In this document: positions 11,465-24,600 of the stretch, one piece after another | Numbering within the stretch: position 1 is the first letter of the stretch | How the letters are laid out: every line of letters begins with the position of its first letter | From: Mesocentrotus franciscanus | Lineage: Eukaryota; Echinodermata; Echinoidea; Camarodonta; Strongylocentrotidae | Direction of reading: 5' to 3' | NCBI GenBank assembly: GCA_037976565.1 | Contig: CP137680.1 | Location: 28,042,873 to 28,106,872 of the forward strand | Length of the DNA stretch: 64,000 nucleotides | Notes under the pieces: model-generated | Told to the model about the DNA's origin: nothing | The model's database searches: none | The model's input: only the letters and a program-made list of their open reading frames with translations | Program-made: the position numbers and the translations under genes

Positions 11465-14400
11465 TTCCATCTCTTTCTTTTTCTCTCTTGCTCTTTCTAT
11501 TCTCTTACTTCACCCTTCTCTCATGGCCCCTCTCTCTCTCTGTCTTTCTCCTTCCTCCATTTTCCTCTCCCCAAATTTCCCTTCTGTGTATATTTCAGCT
11601 CCTTCAAAACATACATATTCTATTCTATTTGTATGAGTAATGCTTGATGGTAAAAAGATAATGATTCAAAAGGATCATCCAACATGACATCATTCATAGA
11701 AAACTATATAGTCTTACCGACTTGATGACGTAAATCCACTCATTCTTAATGCTGTCGGGAACTATTACTTGGCCGGCTCTGTTTAATAGAATATTGAAAG
11801 TGAAAGACATAAATTACTTTTGTGAAAATGGAGTATAATCATATTAATCATACGAGACTATTTTTCCTTCTGTGAACGCGACAGGGGTCCTACTGTACAG
11901 TGTGTAAAAGATATGTTTGTCTTTTAGTGTACATTCATACAGGAATACTGAAGGCTAAGTTCATAGACATATAGACAAAGTGATGGACGACCTGCAAGAA
12001 AGATGAATCAGGAAAAGAATAAAAATGTATAGCGATATGAAATACACTAAATACAGTAAGAAAAGAGGAAAGAATCAGGAGAGTTGACTCCCTTGGAAAT
12101 CCTTTTAATGAGTGAAGGGTGTGAGATTGACTTTGCCGAAAAGATTTTCAATTTGCCAACAAAATTGAAAAAATATAAATTTTCCACCAAAATTTAGCCT
12201 GGAGAACAAGGAAGAAAAGAAAAAAAGGAAAGAAAAAGAAAGAAAGAAGAAGAGAAAGAAAGGCTCTTAATATTGTACATGTATAACCATTTTAATTGGT
12301 ATTTGTCCCTTGTACTAACCTGTAGTTTTGCACACCCCAATTTGCGGGAAAGTCGGGCAGTTTGTCGTGTCCCGTCCATGCCTTGAATACTGGAAGAGAC
12401 CTGTCACACATAAGATACATGAATTAGCTTCAATTTGATAAAAATTCAAGGAAAAACTTTCATGGGGTTGAAAACTTTTTCCATTTATGCATTCTGGCCA
12501 CTGTGCTATTATAAAATAAAAATATTGAAAAATCACGCTTAAGGTCCCAGAATTCAGCCATTAAAATGATTCTTTAGGAACATTGCTATCTTCACAAATA
12601 CTTTAATCATTCTAAACCTCTTTCCGAATCTACTAGTCGAAAAAAGTAAATGTATTTCAAAGGAAGTCTAAACTCGAATACCGCCATGAGTTAGACATTT
12701 ACGCTTCTGTTACCAAGTGGAAAAGAAAGAATGGCTTTTTCATGTGTTTCATAAGACTAACTTTCTTGTTTCAATAGAGGGTTTTTTAAGAAATCAAAAA
12801 TACGGCAGAGTTCAGAGGATAAATAACTCTTCGAGGAGAGTTTAAACAAGATGGTAATGATCAATCTCATTCATTCATCAGAATTTTGGAAATGTATGGA
12901 AAGAACGGATCGGCATAATTATGACTTTGTTCTAAACTCACTTGAGATATTCTAGGCAATCTTCAGGCTTCACGTTCAACTTCGTGTCAAAAATATCAGG
13001 ATAGTCCTATGGCAAAACAAAACAATGGAAGAAACAGTCATTACAAATCATTTCTATCATAACGACATAAAGAATGAATTGTTAAAGACAAAAATTAATA
13101 TTCATTACGTTTATAAAGAATTTAAAAATGTGTTCTGTTATTATTCTCCTATTTTAGAGATGATCAGTTTGAAAGCACATCTGCATCATGGTGTATATCA
13201 GGCACGAACGAAATCTTAATGATACGAATGCTCAACAACACAGGGAATTGTTCAAGATATTGTGTGAATGCCATTCACTTCCAAAATTATAGATAATTGT
13301 CTCTTTCTGAGCTTTGGCAATGAGCCACCGGCCCACCTAAACGTGCGTACAGATATCCAATTCCAATCACTTCGAAGGGTTACTCTTAATATGTCTTAGA
13401 ATTGCACACAAAATCAATCAACCGAATTAAACACGTACCTGGCTATGAATGCAGAATAATTCTACTTGATCTTTGGACATCACTGTACAACTTCTATTGG
13501 TATTGTTAATCAGATCTAATTCCTATAAAGAGACAAAGAGGACGACAAAACTGTTATCAGTAGCGTAAATACCAATTAACACATACATTTGGTTTCAAGA
13601 TGATCAAAGATGCCTAACACTGGGATGAAAAGTCAATTACACATGTACCTGTACTTTCCTTTTGAATTGTTAGCTTATATTTTCTATAAAAAAAGTGAAA
13701 TAAAATAAAACAAGTTGGAGAATGACGTCATCACTGTTGATATGTCAGGACAAGGGGCAGAATACAAGATGACAGAGGTAGAAGGCGCAATGGTTGAGAA
13801 CCGATTTTATACTCGGGCCTGTTAACAATTCATTACCGGCATTTATGAACGTAATAACCCTGACCTTGTATTAGGAAAACAAGTTAGTCATTTTCTTTTA
13901 TCATCATATCATGTTAGTTGTTCTGTTATCTCGAAAACAAACAAGGCAAGCAGATAATCTCAGTCAAGTATATATTGGTTTGAAAATGTTTATCAAAGGA
14001 GAGGGATAACGCAATAGCACTGTAATGAAATGCTGAAATTTCGCTATGTATAATTAAAAGGGAAAAAGAGGCTCTAGGACCACTTTATGATATCAATAAT
14101 GTTAAATGCTGCTTATAAGTATCGGCTTGCATGGTGATATAGATATACAGTAGGTTTGCGGTTGCATCATGTTGCAACCGCAAACCTACTGTATATCAAT
14201 AATGATTTATGATATTTATTTGATAAATATCAAAATTGGTGACAAAAAATTGGAAACTAGATGTTTTAAAATAAGTTGGTCGGTAAGTGATCAAGTCTAA
14301 AAGTGATTAAGATTATTTACCCCAAATTTATCTCCTTTCTTTAGAATGTATGTTGCTCCTGCTGTAGTCATTGTAACTGCGATGGAACGATACAAGAAAG

Positions 14401-17400
14401 CGAATCAAGTCATGCAAATGATTTATTTCAACATGAGTTACAACATCTTCTATATATTACTTCATCAGATTGACATATTCATTTTCTTATAAAGATTGTT
14501 ACTGTTAACATTTTTTTTCTATAGTTCACTCCATCAAATTCATGAATACCTCTCTTGTATTACAATTATTGTTACTGTCTCCGTCATTGTTAATGTGATA
14601 ATAAATCCTCATCTTTTTTTCGTTGACTTAATTGTATCCATTGATTAGTCGTACTACCATTTGTATAATGACAAAAATCTCTAGTTTGATCTCTTTATCA
14701 TCAATTGCAAAAGAATAACATAATGATAGACTGTTATAACTTTATTCTGTCAGAAAGAAAGCCCCTTTTTCGTTGAACAGATGCAGTTATTATATAATGG
14801 ATTTAAAAACATATCCCAAAGTATGCAGAGCAGAGGCATCGCTAAAGAAGGGAAATATGACGCGTTGTCATTTTTTAATCTGGTTTACCCTCGTCGGAAA
14901 ATTTAAAGCAAATCATTATTTTTTAAGGTAAATTGCAGATTGAGTGTCCTCATAATTTTCATTCAGATATTCAAGTGACGCCCCTGTTTCGTCTTTATAT
15001 GGCGGGATAGTATAGTATAGAATGTGTTAAACAAAGGAAATGTAAAGGGCGTGATAGGGTTAAAGATTTAAGATGATATACTTACGTTTCCCAGACAAGA
15101 CAAAATACATTCCTTCTGCTCGTTCTTGGTCTCGAATGATCACTCGATTTCGAGTGAATCTGTAAAATTTAAGGATAGCCATTTTCTAAATACTTATCCA
15201 ATTAATACTTATTACAATAAATCTTTGTTTGAAAAACTAAATTTACAAATATTTTACAATTTTTCTTTTAATGTTTTTAATAGCAAAATGGCGCCTTGTA
15301 AATGTTGTGAATCATTATGATCGTCGTCATCATCTCATCATCATTGCCATCATCATCATCATCATCACCATCACCATCATCGCCATCATCACCATCATCA
15401 CCATCATCATCATTATCATCGCCTTGTCCTTCAAACGTATTATTCTTTATACACAATAGTGTCACATAATTATAGTATGATCATTAGTTTGTTAATTTAT
15501 TCATTCAATCAATCAATTTATCTATTTGCTCATCAGCAGAAATAAATAAGTGTTTACTTACACGTCATACCAAGCATATTTACACATCCTCTTTTGTATT
15601 TCTGGCGGGTATTTAGCAAATTCTTCATTACTCTGCATACTCCGGACAACCTGTGACGAAAACAATAACATTTATTAGCCTGGTTAGGGGTTGCTGGTTC
15701 TGAAGAAAAAAAATTATATAATTGTTTTCCGTTTCTTTCTATTTATTTTTCAGGCTAAAGATCTTTATTCTCGAACTTGAACTTGAAATGTATTATCAAA
15801 TAAACACAAAAACACACCAAAAAAACAAAAACAATAGGTATATATAATAACATAAAAGGAAAATGAAACCAGAAAAATAGCATGAATGCTTATCGAGTCT
15901 GATACCTTTGAATATATGAAAAACACTGTTTGGGTAGATAGAATAAACAAACACATTTGAAATGTTAATTGTATTAGCTAATTACAAACAAAACTATAAT
16001 ACAATAGTTATAAATGGATAAATTAAATCCCGTTCTTGTTCTCTCTTACTCTCTCTTTCCTTTCTATGTACCGTTTTAAGTTGGTTTTTCTTATGGCCTT
16101 CATACTTTTGTTTTTGCAGAGATATCATCAGTTGAATTTTGTTTTCATTATTAACGATGTTGGTTTAATACATTATTTTCCTATAAGTGACAAATCGGTG
16201 ATTGAAAAGAAAAACGCTTGTAATTATCTTGACCATGGTATTACGTCAAGTTGTTGTTTTCATCTATTCGATGAGCATTCGATGATTGCAAAACCTTGTC
16301 AATTAGCATACTGCCATGAATTTATACTCACCGTTTTTCACAAACATAAAAGAAACATTTTGTATATATACTTTCATATAATTATGATCTTATTTGTACT
16401 TTCATCACCATGTATGAAATCCAGTTGTAATCAATTTTAACTCACATTTTGAATTTGTTCTTGCGACCTGTCATCTTCTTCCATTGATAAGATATCCTTG
16501 ATTTTATTGGGTAATCCTTCCTGAGAAGACAAAACGACAAATCAATAATACATTAGCGGATTCCAAGAAATAGAAACGATTTATTTCATATGAATGCAAT
16601 AGGACATTCTAGTTCGTATTTAGATCGGAGATTGAAGTGACTATGTTTTGTTCATAGTTATGGAAATCGTTCTTCTCGCTTTTTTAATTTCATGTATCTT
16701 TATTCGTTTTATAATAACCCGGAAACCTATCCCCAGAGAAATAGTCCCTTCGACAAAAACTTCCGGACATTTATACCCCACGAACAATACTCCCGCCCGG
16801 GCAACTACCGCTCTTGGGCTCATTTGCCCATGCAGTTGTAGTTGTCCTGCGGCTTATTTTCCCAGAAGTACATACATATACATATTACGCGTCATCAATT
16901 TAGTTTGACTAAATCTACCCATTTTTTTTTAAACGTCTGTTGCGTCATGTTTCATTATGCTCTTTGTCCACGTTGCGTCATTTATTGACGTACGACTGCG
17001 TCAGATGGTTGTGCGGTCTCTGACACGCCATGTTCGAGTGACATCGTTAAAACCAGTGAAACTTGAATGCAAAATGAACATTGCAAAGATTCTGTGGCCT
17101 AATTGTCTTATTCAACTTGATTAGCGCAGGGAATGACACAATCGAAAAGAAAAACTCTCTGACGTTATGGGATGATCAACTTCTAAAATAAACGAGAAGC
17201 ATACCTCTCTCTTTGAGAATCTCTGATAGTCGGCTGCGTCAAAGGTCATATCAGGATAGGCGGAACTAACAATGCCCTTTGGATAATCCCCGTCATTCCC
17301 TGTTCGCTTAGCTTCTTCTTCCGCCGAGGTCAAAATCTCTTCCACGACTTCCAGCAAAGATCCCTTCAGAGCTCTCTCTGATGCCTCTCTGTGCGTGGAT

Positions 17401-20400
17401 AAATGTCGCTGGTGTTTTTATTTCATGCATATATTGTTTACAACGTTTTTTATGTGCAAGTGAATTCGGTTGAACTATTCATGAATTTGTATAAAAACAC
17501 TTGACAATAAACATTTCGGTTAATTTGTTTAAATAGAAAAAATAGAAGTGTTGGTATTTAGGGGAATTACTTTAAAATATGTTTTCCTTTAAAACTACGT
17601 GAAAAGTTATATCAGAAAGTATTTATTATCATTAGTCATGTTAATACATTGATATTAGATAGAAATGACTTGGCTCGTTGAGAAAACATGTACGGAGGGC
17701 GTTGGGTTCAGATTTGAGGCAACAGTATATATGAAGAGTTGATGGATCTCTTTGGAAAGTAAGAGTTATCTGCTGAGTTTATGTGTTGAATAAGGGGGAA
17801 AGTAAGAGTTACCGGTATCTGCTGAGTTTATGTTTTGAATAAGGGGGAAAGTAAGAGTTATCTGCTGAGTTTATGTGTTGAATAAGGGGGAAAGTAAGAG
17901 TTATCTGCTGAGTTTATATGTTGAATAAGGGGGAAGTAAGAATTATCTGCTGAGTTTATGTGTTGAATAAGGGGGAAAGTGTAAGAGTTATCTGCTGAGT
18001 TTATATGTTGAATAAGGGGGAAGTAAGAATTATCTGCCGAGTTTATATGTTGAATAAGGGGAAAGTAAGAGTTATCTGCTGAGTTTATGTGTTGAATAAG
18101 GGGGAAAGTAAGAGTTATCTGCTGAGTTTATATGTTGAATAAGGGGGAAAGTAAGAGTTATCTGCCGAGTTTATGTTTTGAATAAGGGGGAAAGTAAGAG
18201 TTATCTGCTGAGTTTATGTGTTGAATAAGGGGGAAAGTAAGAGTTACCGGTATCTGCTGAGTTTATGTTTTGAATAAGGGGGAAAGTAAGAGTTATCTGC
18301 TGAGTTTATGTGTTGAATAAGGGGGAAAGTAAGAGTTATCTGCTGAGTTTATGTGTTGAATAAGGGGGAAAGTAAGAGTTACCGGTATCTGCTGAGTTTA
18401 TGTTTTGAATAAGGGGGAAAGTAAGAGTTATCTGCTGAGTTTATGTGTTGAATAAGGGGGAAAGTAAGAGTTATCTGCTGAGTTTATGTGTTGAATAAGG
18501 GGGAAAGTAAGAGTTATCTGCTGAGTTTATATGTTGAATAAGGGGGAAAGTAAGAGTTATCTGCTGAGTCTATGTGTTGAATAAGGGGGAAGTAAGAGTT
18601 ATCTGCTGAGTTTATGTGTTGAATAAGGGGGAAAGTAAGAGTTATCTGCTGAGTTTATATGTTGAATAAGGGGGAAAGTAAGAGTTATCTGCCGAGTATA
18701 TATGTTGAATAAGGGGGAAAGTAAGAGTTATCTGCTGAGTCTATGTGTTGAATAAGGGGGAAAGTAAGAGTTATCTGCCGAGTATATATGTTGAATAAGG
18801 GGGAAAGTAAGAGTTATCTGCTGAGTTTATGTGTTGAATAAGGGGGAAAGTAAGAGTTATCTGCTGAGTCTATGTGTTGAATAAGGGGACATTACGCCCT
18901 TCTGGTTCTCACTTGAGTTTTCAGCTTTCTTTATTAAATTAAGATTTTTTACTTACCTCATATAGACAACGCATACCATACAGAGCCACTTCACTGCGTT
19001 AGCCTTTAACTTGAACCGCTCATAAGGCTAGAAGAGAAGACAAAATACTTTATTTTAGCCGATCAAAAAGTGCTAATCAAGTACTCAATAATTGTTTGAT
19101 ACCCGAGATAAACCATGTGATATCGTGTGATTTGGAATATAGTTTGAATAATCATTTAGCTTACATGTTCCTTTTCTAATTTCCTGTTATTGATATGACA
19201 TTATATGTCAAATACGAGTTTGAGGTCATAGGAACTAAATGGCAAAATGCATGCGAATTACTACACTTTTATGATTCTAATAGTAAAAGCCTGAAATTGC
19301 ATTTCAAGCCGCGAATCAGTCTTTACTGGTATCGAGTCGAGATGCGCCATTATATAACCATGGTAACTGCGTATTTCTGTTCGGCATTGAGACAGTCAAT
19401 ATAATGTTACCATGGTAACCGGGCTATCAACTCACGCTTAGGGTTCCGAAGCAATAGTGTTATGCAACAATCACTGAAATCGACAGTTATATATCTGGAG
19501 GTCGTACTCTCAATTGCAAATCAATTCTCATTAATTTTGACAACGGTATACTTGTAATATTTACATTTACATATCCCAGGTTTAAATTGTAGAGTGATTT
19601 TTAAACCAATGTTTGAGTTGGAATAACATTGCTTACATATAACTTGTGTCATTGGTATAAAATGTCAGATTTACTCTGAGAATGAAAACGATCAAAGAGA
19701 AGAGTTGATATTCGAGGAGAAGGGAAAAGGGTATGACAAAAAGACGAAGGAAAATGAAAAGGAAAAAAGAAGAATGGGAAGAAGAGGCATAAGGGAAAGA
19801 GAGGAGCATAAGGAGGTACCTCTAGCATTCTTCGCGAAATAAAGCATTCCTGCGGATTACGGGGGAGGACGATGGGAGTGGGAGAGGAGAGAGAGGACGA
19901 AGCGAAAGGGAGGAGGAGGAGGGTGAAGGGGACGAGGAAATGGGAAGAGATGGAGTGGGAAGAATATGTGAAGAGACAAAGGAAAAGTATGTGAAGAGAT
20001 TGAAGAAGAAGGAAAAGGAGAACGAGAAGAAAGGCAGATGAAATTAAAACGAAGGAGGGAAAGGAATAGCAGGAAAGTTTGAGTGATAAAAATCTAATAT
20101 TTCTTCTCAGTTTGCTTACCGTTGGTCCCGATGGTTTGTTGTCTTCAGGTAGCGATAGGGCGGTCCTGCGGCGATTGGCTACCTTCCCTGCTGAAGTAGC
20201 CCCCTTCCTTGACCCACTACCATGACTCATAGTGTCCATGTCCAGAACAGTGACCCTCCTAGCACGAGGTGAGGGGTACATCATCAAGATAATTATTAAT
20301 CAAAAGCAAAAACAATTATCCATTACCCCAAACTCCAAAAAATCCAACACGTCTGTCTCCGTTGCCACAGATTGAACGTAAACTTTGTGCTCAGAAACTT

Positions 20401-21322
20401 GTTTAGCGAACACTTGCAAGAAAATGTGTTGATTTTCTCATTTATCCCGGTGAGTCAACGACATAAATCAATTCTGAATCTAAACAAAGATCATGTCATG
20501 CTGATGAAGATAACGTCTTTCCACTAAATGCAAAAATGGTTATGAACTTTGTCCAAGGCAGTGAGTAACGACAAGAGGTAATTGGCTATTTTCAGACTTC
20601 ATTGCAGCCCAAACTTCGCGACTGTTTCCTTTAGCGGACCAGAACTTAATCAGACTGGTTACAATAGACCAAAATCATTATCATCATGGTCATAGACAAC
20701 GTTAAATTTAATCTAATTTACAATTTACAATATTTTATTGTGGATAGCACGTTATTCCCATAGTGATACAAAACGGCAGCCGTGCTAAAGCCAGGGTAAT
20801 GATAATGGAGCGCCAGGAGTGGCAATGTGCCAAAATGAGCGCTATATAAGACTCCACTATTATTATTATTATCAAACGAAATTGAGCTTTGTCCATCAAG
20901 CGTAACCTAAAAATCATAGATGTGCATTATTGTGTTTAATCGTGCGGAAATAAAGAAAGACCTGGATATGACAGCTAGATGATTGTACCATTGTGCCAGA
21001 CCACGTACAGGCTATGGCTAAAAAAGAAAGGGGGGAATGGAGTCACTTACATTGATATGACGTTTTGATATATGGTAAAAAAAAAGTGCATGCGACCTTT
21101 CACCTATAATCATTTAAATTATGAAAAACCGGCTATATTAAAGAGGTTAGTTTTAACTCAAAACTTCGTATACTCCATCTCTAAATTTTATCTGCAAATA
21201 AATGTCGGGTTAAAAATTCAAGTTTAAAATATAACAAAAAGTTGGTGAATGGAAGACAATAGACACTATGGTAAAAAGTTCGAAATACACTGTATACTCT
21301 AACCATACTACTACTGCTGCTG

Positions 21323-21363
<41 letters not shown>

Positions 21364-21588
21364 GCTGCTGCTACTACTACTACTACTACTACTGCCACCA
21401 TAACTACTACATAGTAGTAATAAAAGTGATGCTCAATATATCAATAATGATGTTGGTAATGATGATGATGATGATGATGATGATAATTATAATTATAAAT
21501 TATAATAATAATAATAATGATAATAATAATAATAATAATAAAATAATAATGATAATAATAATAATAATAATAATAATAATTATAATGC

Positions 21589-21622
<34 letters not shown>

Positions 21623-24600
21623 ATATATTCAATTTAATTGTTCAATTAAACAGCACTTAATGTTTGGTGATTTTCTATCTACACAGTGCCAGACTGAATT
21701 TCTTTTAGTCGAAGTTAAACTTGTCAAATCTCACATTTCAAAGATGTAGGCCTATAGTGAATTGGTCAAGAGTATATGACTATGATGTTTTGTGAAAGTA
21801 TTAATATGCATTTATATTTTGATGAAGATAAATAGTGAGAGAAGACAGGAAGATTGTAATGTATATTCCAATGTACAATATACTACTGGGGTGCGGCATT
21901 AACTTGATCAAAACTCTAGGTAACGAGATAACAATAACAAAACAAACAAAAAGGGGGAAAAGAGATATAAACTGCCACTTTTCGTCTAAATCTGTTTTGC
22001 ACGCAGAAAACATATACTATGGAGCAAACTTATCTTTCAACTACTATTATTTAGGCATCCGTAAAACTATATCCAACATTTTAAAACCAAATTTCCTTGA
22101 GACGTTCGTACACATGTTAAGACCTTTTTTGTAACTAAAAACGTTCTGAATTGTAACTTTCATTACAATCAGGCAAAGATTATTAATGGTCTTAGGGGAT
22201 ATGAGTGATCATGTTTACGTTCCTGCGCCATTTTGTTTGGACTAACCTGTGTTTGGGTCTAAAACTTTCGCTTGGTGATCCAACATCCATTCGCTCCATG
22301 TTTCACCTTTGACCCTCCTCCACCAATTATTCTCAAAATCCTTCTCACTCCAAATCTTCTCTCACTAATAACCCGCTTTAGGTAAGATGATTATAAACTC
22401 AAGAGGATTTTAGACGCGATGTTGAACAAATAGAAACCCTCGAAGTAGTTTGTCGAGTACTCGACGTGTAGTTTGACCGCTATATACATACACAGCTAGC
22501 CGGCCGCCACGGCATGTCGGCTTTGTATTGTTTGTAAGAAAGCATAGAGTCTGACTTGAATAGGATGGACGGAGAGACACAATGGAATTATCGGATGAGT
22601 CGTTGAGGGGGGTTGCTAACTAGTTCGTGTTCAGACTGTGATGCGGTTTGCCTTTGTTGTAATGCATCGACTGTTATTATCTTGCCGAAAGAAGTATGTT
22701 GTAACTATTGGGTGTTGAATTCTATGTTGAGCGAGGCGGATCATTTTATAAACTGTCATGTCAAAGTTGCATTATACTGAAAATCGAACTGAAGAAAGGA
22801 CTGAATTTGTTTGACTTATTCCTGATTCTATTTTGGTGGTGCTGATGGTGGTGGTGGAAGTAATGGTGGTGGTGATGGTAATTTTGGTGTAGCATAAACT
22901 GACATTCATATACCATTGTCACTGTCCTATAAATCATTTAGAAAGTATATGAGTTGAAAGACCTAAGAGCAAACAGTAAATAGATATGTTTTTAATTAGT
23001 ATAGCTATATTCTCCTTTTTTCCCTTCTTTTTCTTAACCCCCCTAGGGATTTTGTAATCACCTACTACTTGTCATTCTATGAGCGTAGCTCAAGTGTGGC
23101 AGGACCCCAGGCAAGACTAACCACAGTACCGTTACATTTTATCTATCTTGTATAAGGCCAGTGCCCCCCCCCCTCCCCCACCCCCGCCACCCCTTTCGAA
23201 GACACAGGATACGACAACTGGGTGTATCCGGCTACGGAACACGAAACAAAACAATAAACTACACTTTTGCACCACCGTATGAACACTAGAGAAGTCCAGT
23301 CTTTGCCGCTAGACAACAAAAGGACCTTAAGAATCACCCCCTTGGGGACGGATCGATAATAACCTGGTGTGAAAGGTATTGTTGCTAAAAGTCCGATGAC
23401 TGGCAATTATGATCTTGGATCCATTGGATCTTGACCCATCTCCCAAAGCGATCATAGTCTGCCCATAATTTCAATGAAAATGGCTTTTGCAAAATCATGC
23501 CAGATTTATGTTGAATATCACATTTACTTCCTTCATTCTTGGTTATTTCACTTTATGTTTGTTATGTCTTTTTGTGTTTGTTATGGGTTTTTAATTGTCT
23601 TGTATTTACTGCCATCGACCTGCTTTTGTTTTATCATTGAGAAGTCTCGTGGTCTAATGAGCATGACCCTGAACTGTGGGTTCGATGGTCTCGGTTCGAT
23701 TCCCAGCCGAGCCATTAATGTCCTTCAGAAAAGCATTGATCTACAGTAATACTCTCAACCCAGGTGAGGCGATTGTACCTGATATGAAGATATTCCATTC
23801 ATGCTTCCAGTGCCTTATGCCTGACTCCTGAGTCACACCTTTGCGTATTTGGCTTGCGTATTGCTGCGTATTTATGGCGAGTCGTTTTAACATTTATTCC
23901 TATTTCTTGATATCAAGAAATGAGTTCTTGATATCAAGAATTACCAGTGCTTTACAACAGAAAATAATTTCTTGATATCAAGAATTCATTTCTTGATATC
24001 AAGAATTCATTTCTTGATATCAAGAAATAGGAGTAAATGTTAAAACGGCTCGCCATAAATACGCAGCAATACGCAAGCCAAATACGCAAAGGTGTGACTC
24101 AGGCATTAGGGCAGCTTAATTGGCTATCCTGGGTCATAGTTTCTTTTTCTTCTTCTTCCAGTAAAGTACAGACCGCCGTTGGCGTATTATCGTACCTTGT
24201 GCTATGTACAATGCTTGTCAAGTGCCGAGTGTACATAGAATATGCCCACTTTGAAGGCGCCGGGTATAGGTGTCTTAATTCAACCTCTTTTAATTAGTGA
24301 ATTAAGGCGCAACATTGTAGGTACATAATGTGTATTACCATTATCGTTGTTAATATGTATAAAACATCATGTTATTTGATTCAGGTGTAATGGGCTGTAT
24401 TAATAGCCCAGTGAAAGATTATTTTAAAAAAACATGTAATTATAGACAACCAAATTTGATATGCCCTTTAACATTTAATTCAGACTTCCTTCCAATTAAC
24501 GTATATCTTTATTTACTTTCCCCCAAAACATCTTAAAATAATTGACTTTACTCAATTTATATTTTCATTTATGATTTAGTCATACTGAAAAGGAAATTGT

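Noticed and set aside
16036..16440. 134-aa plus-strand frame
   Set aside because: AT-rich intronic DNA ending exactly at a CNBD2 exon boundary, with no recognisable domain.
17756..18888. CRISPR-like array
   Set aside because: Repeats are head-to-tail with no unique spacers and the DNA is a eukaryotic intron; it is a minisatellite.
19649..20287. 212-aa minus-strand frame as a single gene
   Set aside because: Only 20120-20258 is an exon; the rest reads through the donor into a pyrimidine-rich intron.
21835..22134. 99-aa plus-strand frame in CNBD2 intron 1
   Set aside because: No domain, no splice signals that fit a neighbour, AT-rich codons.
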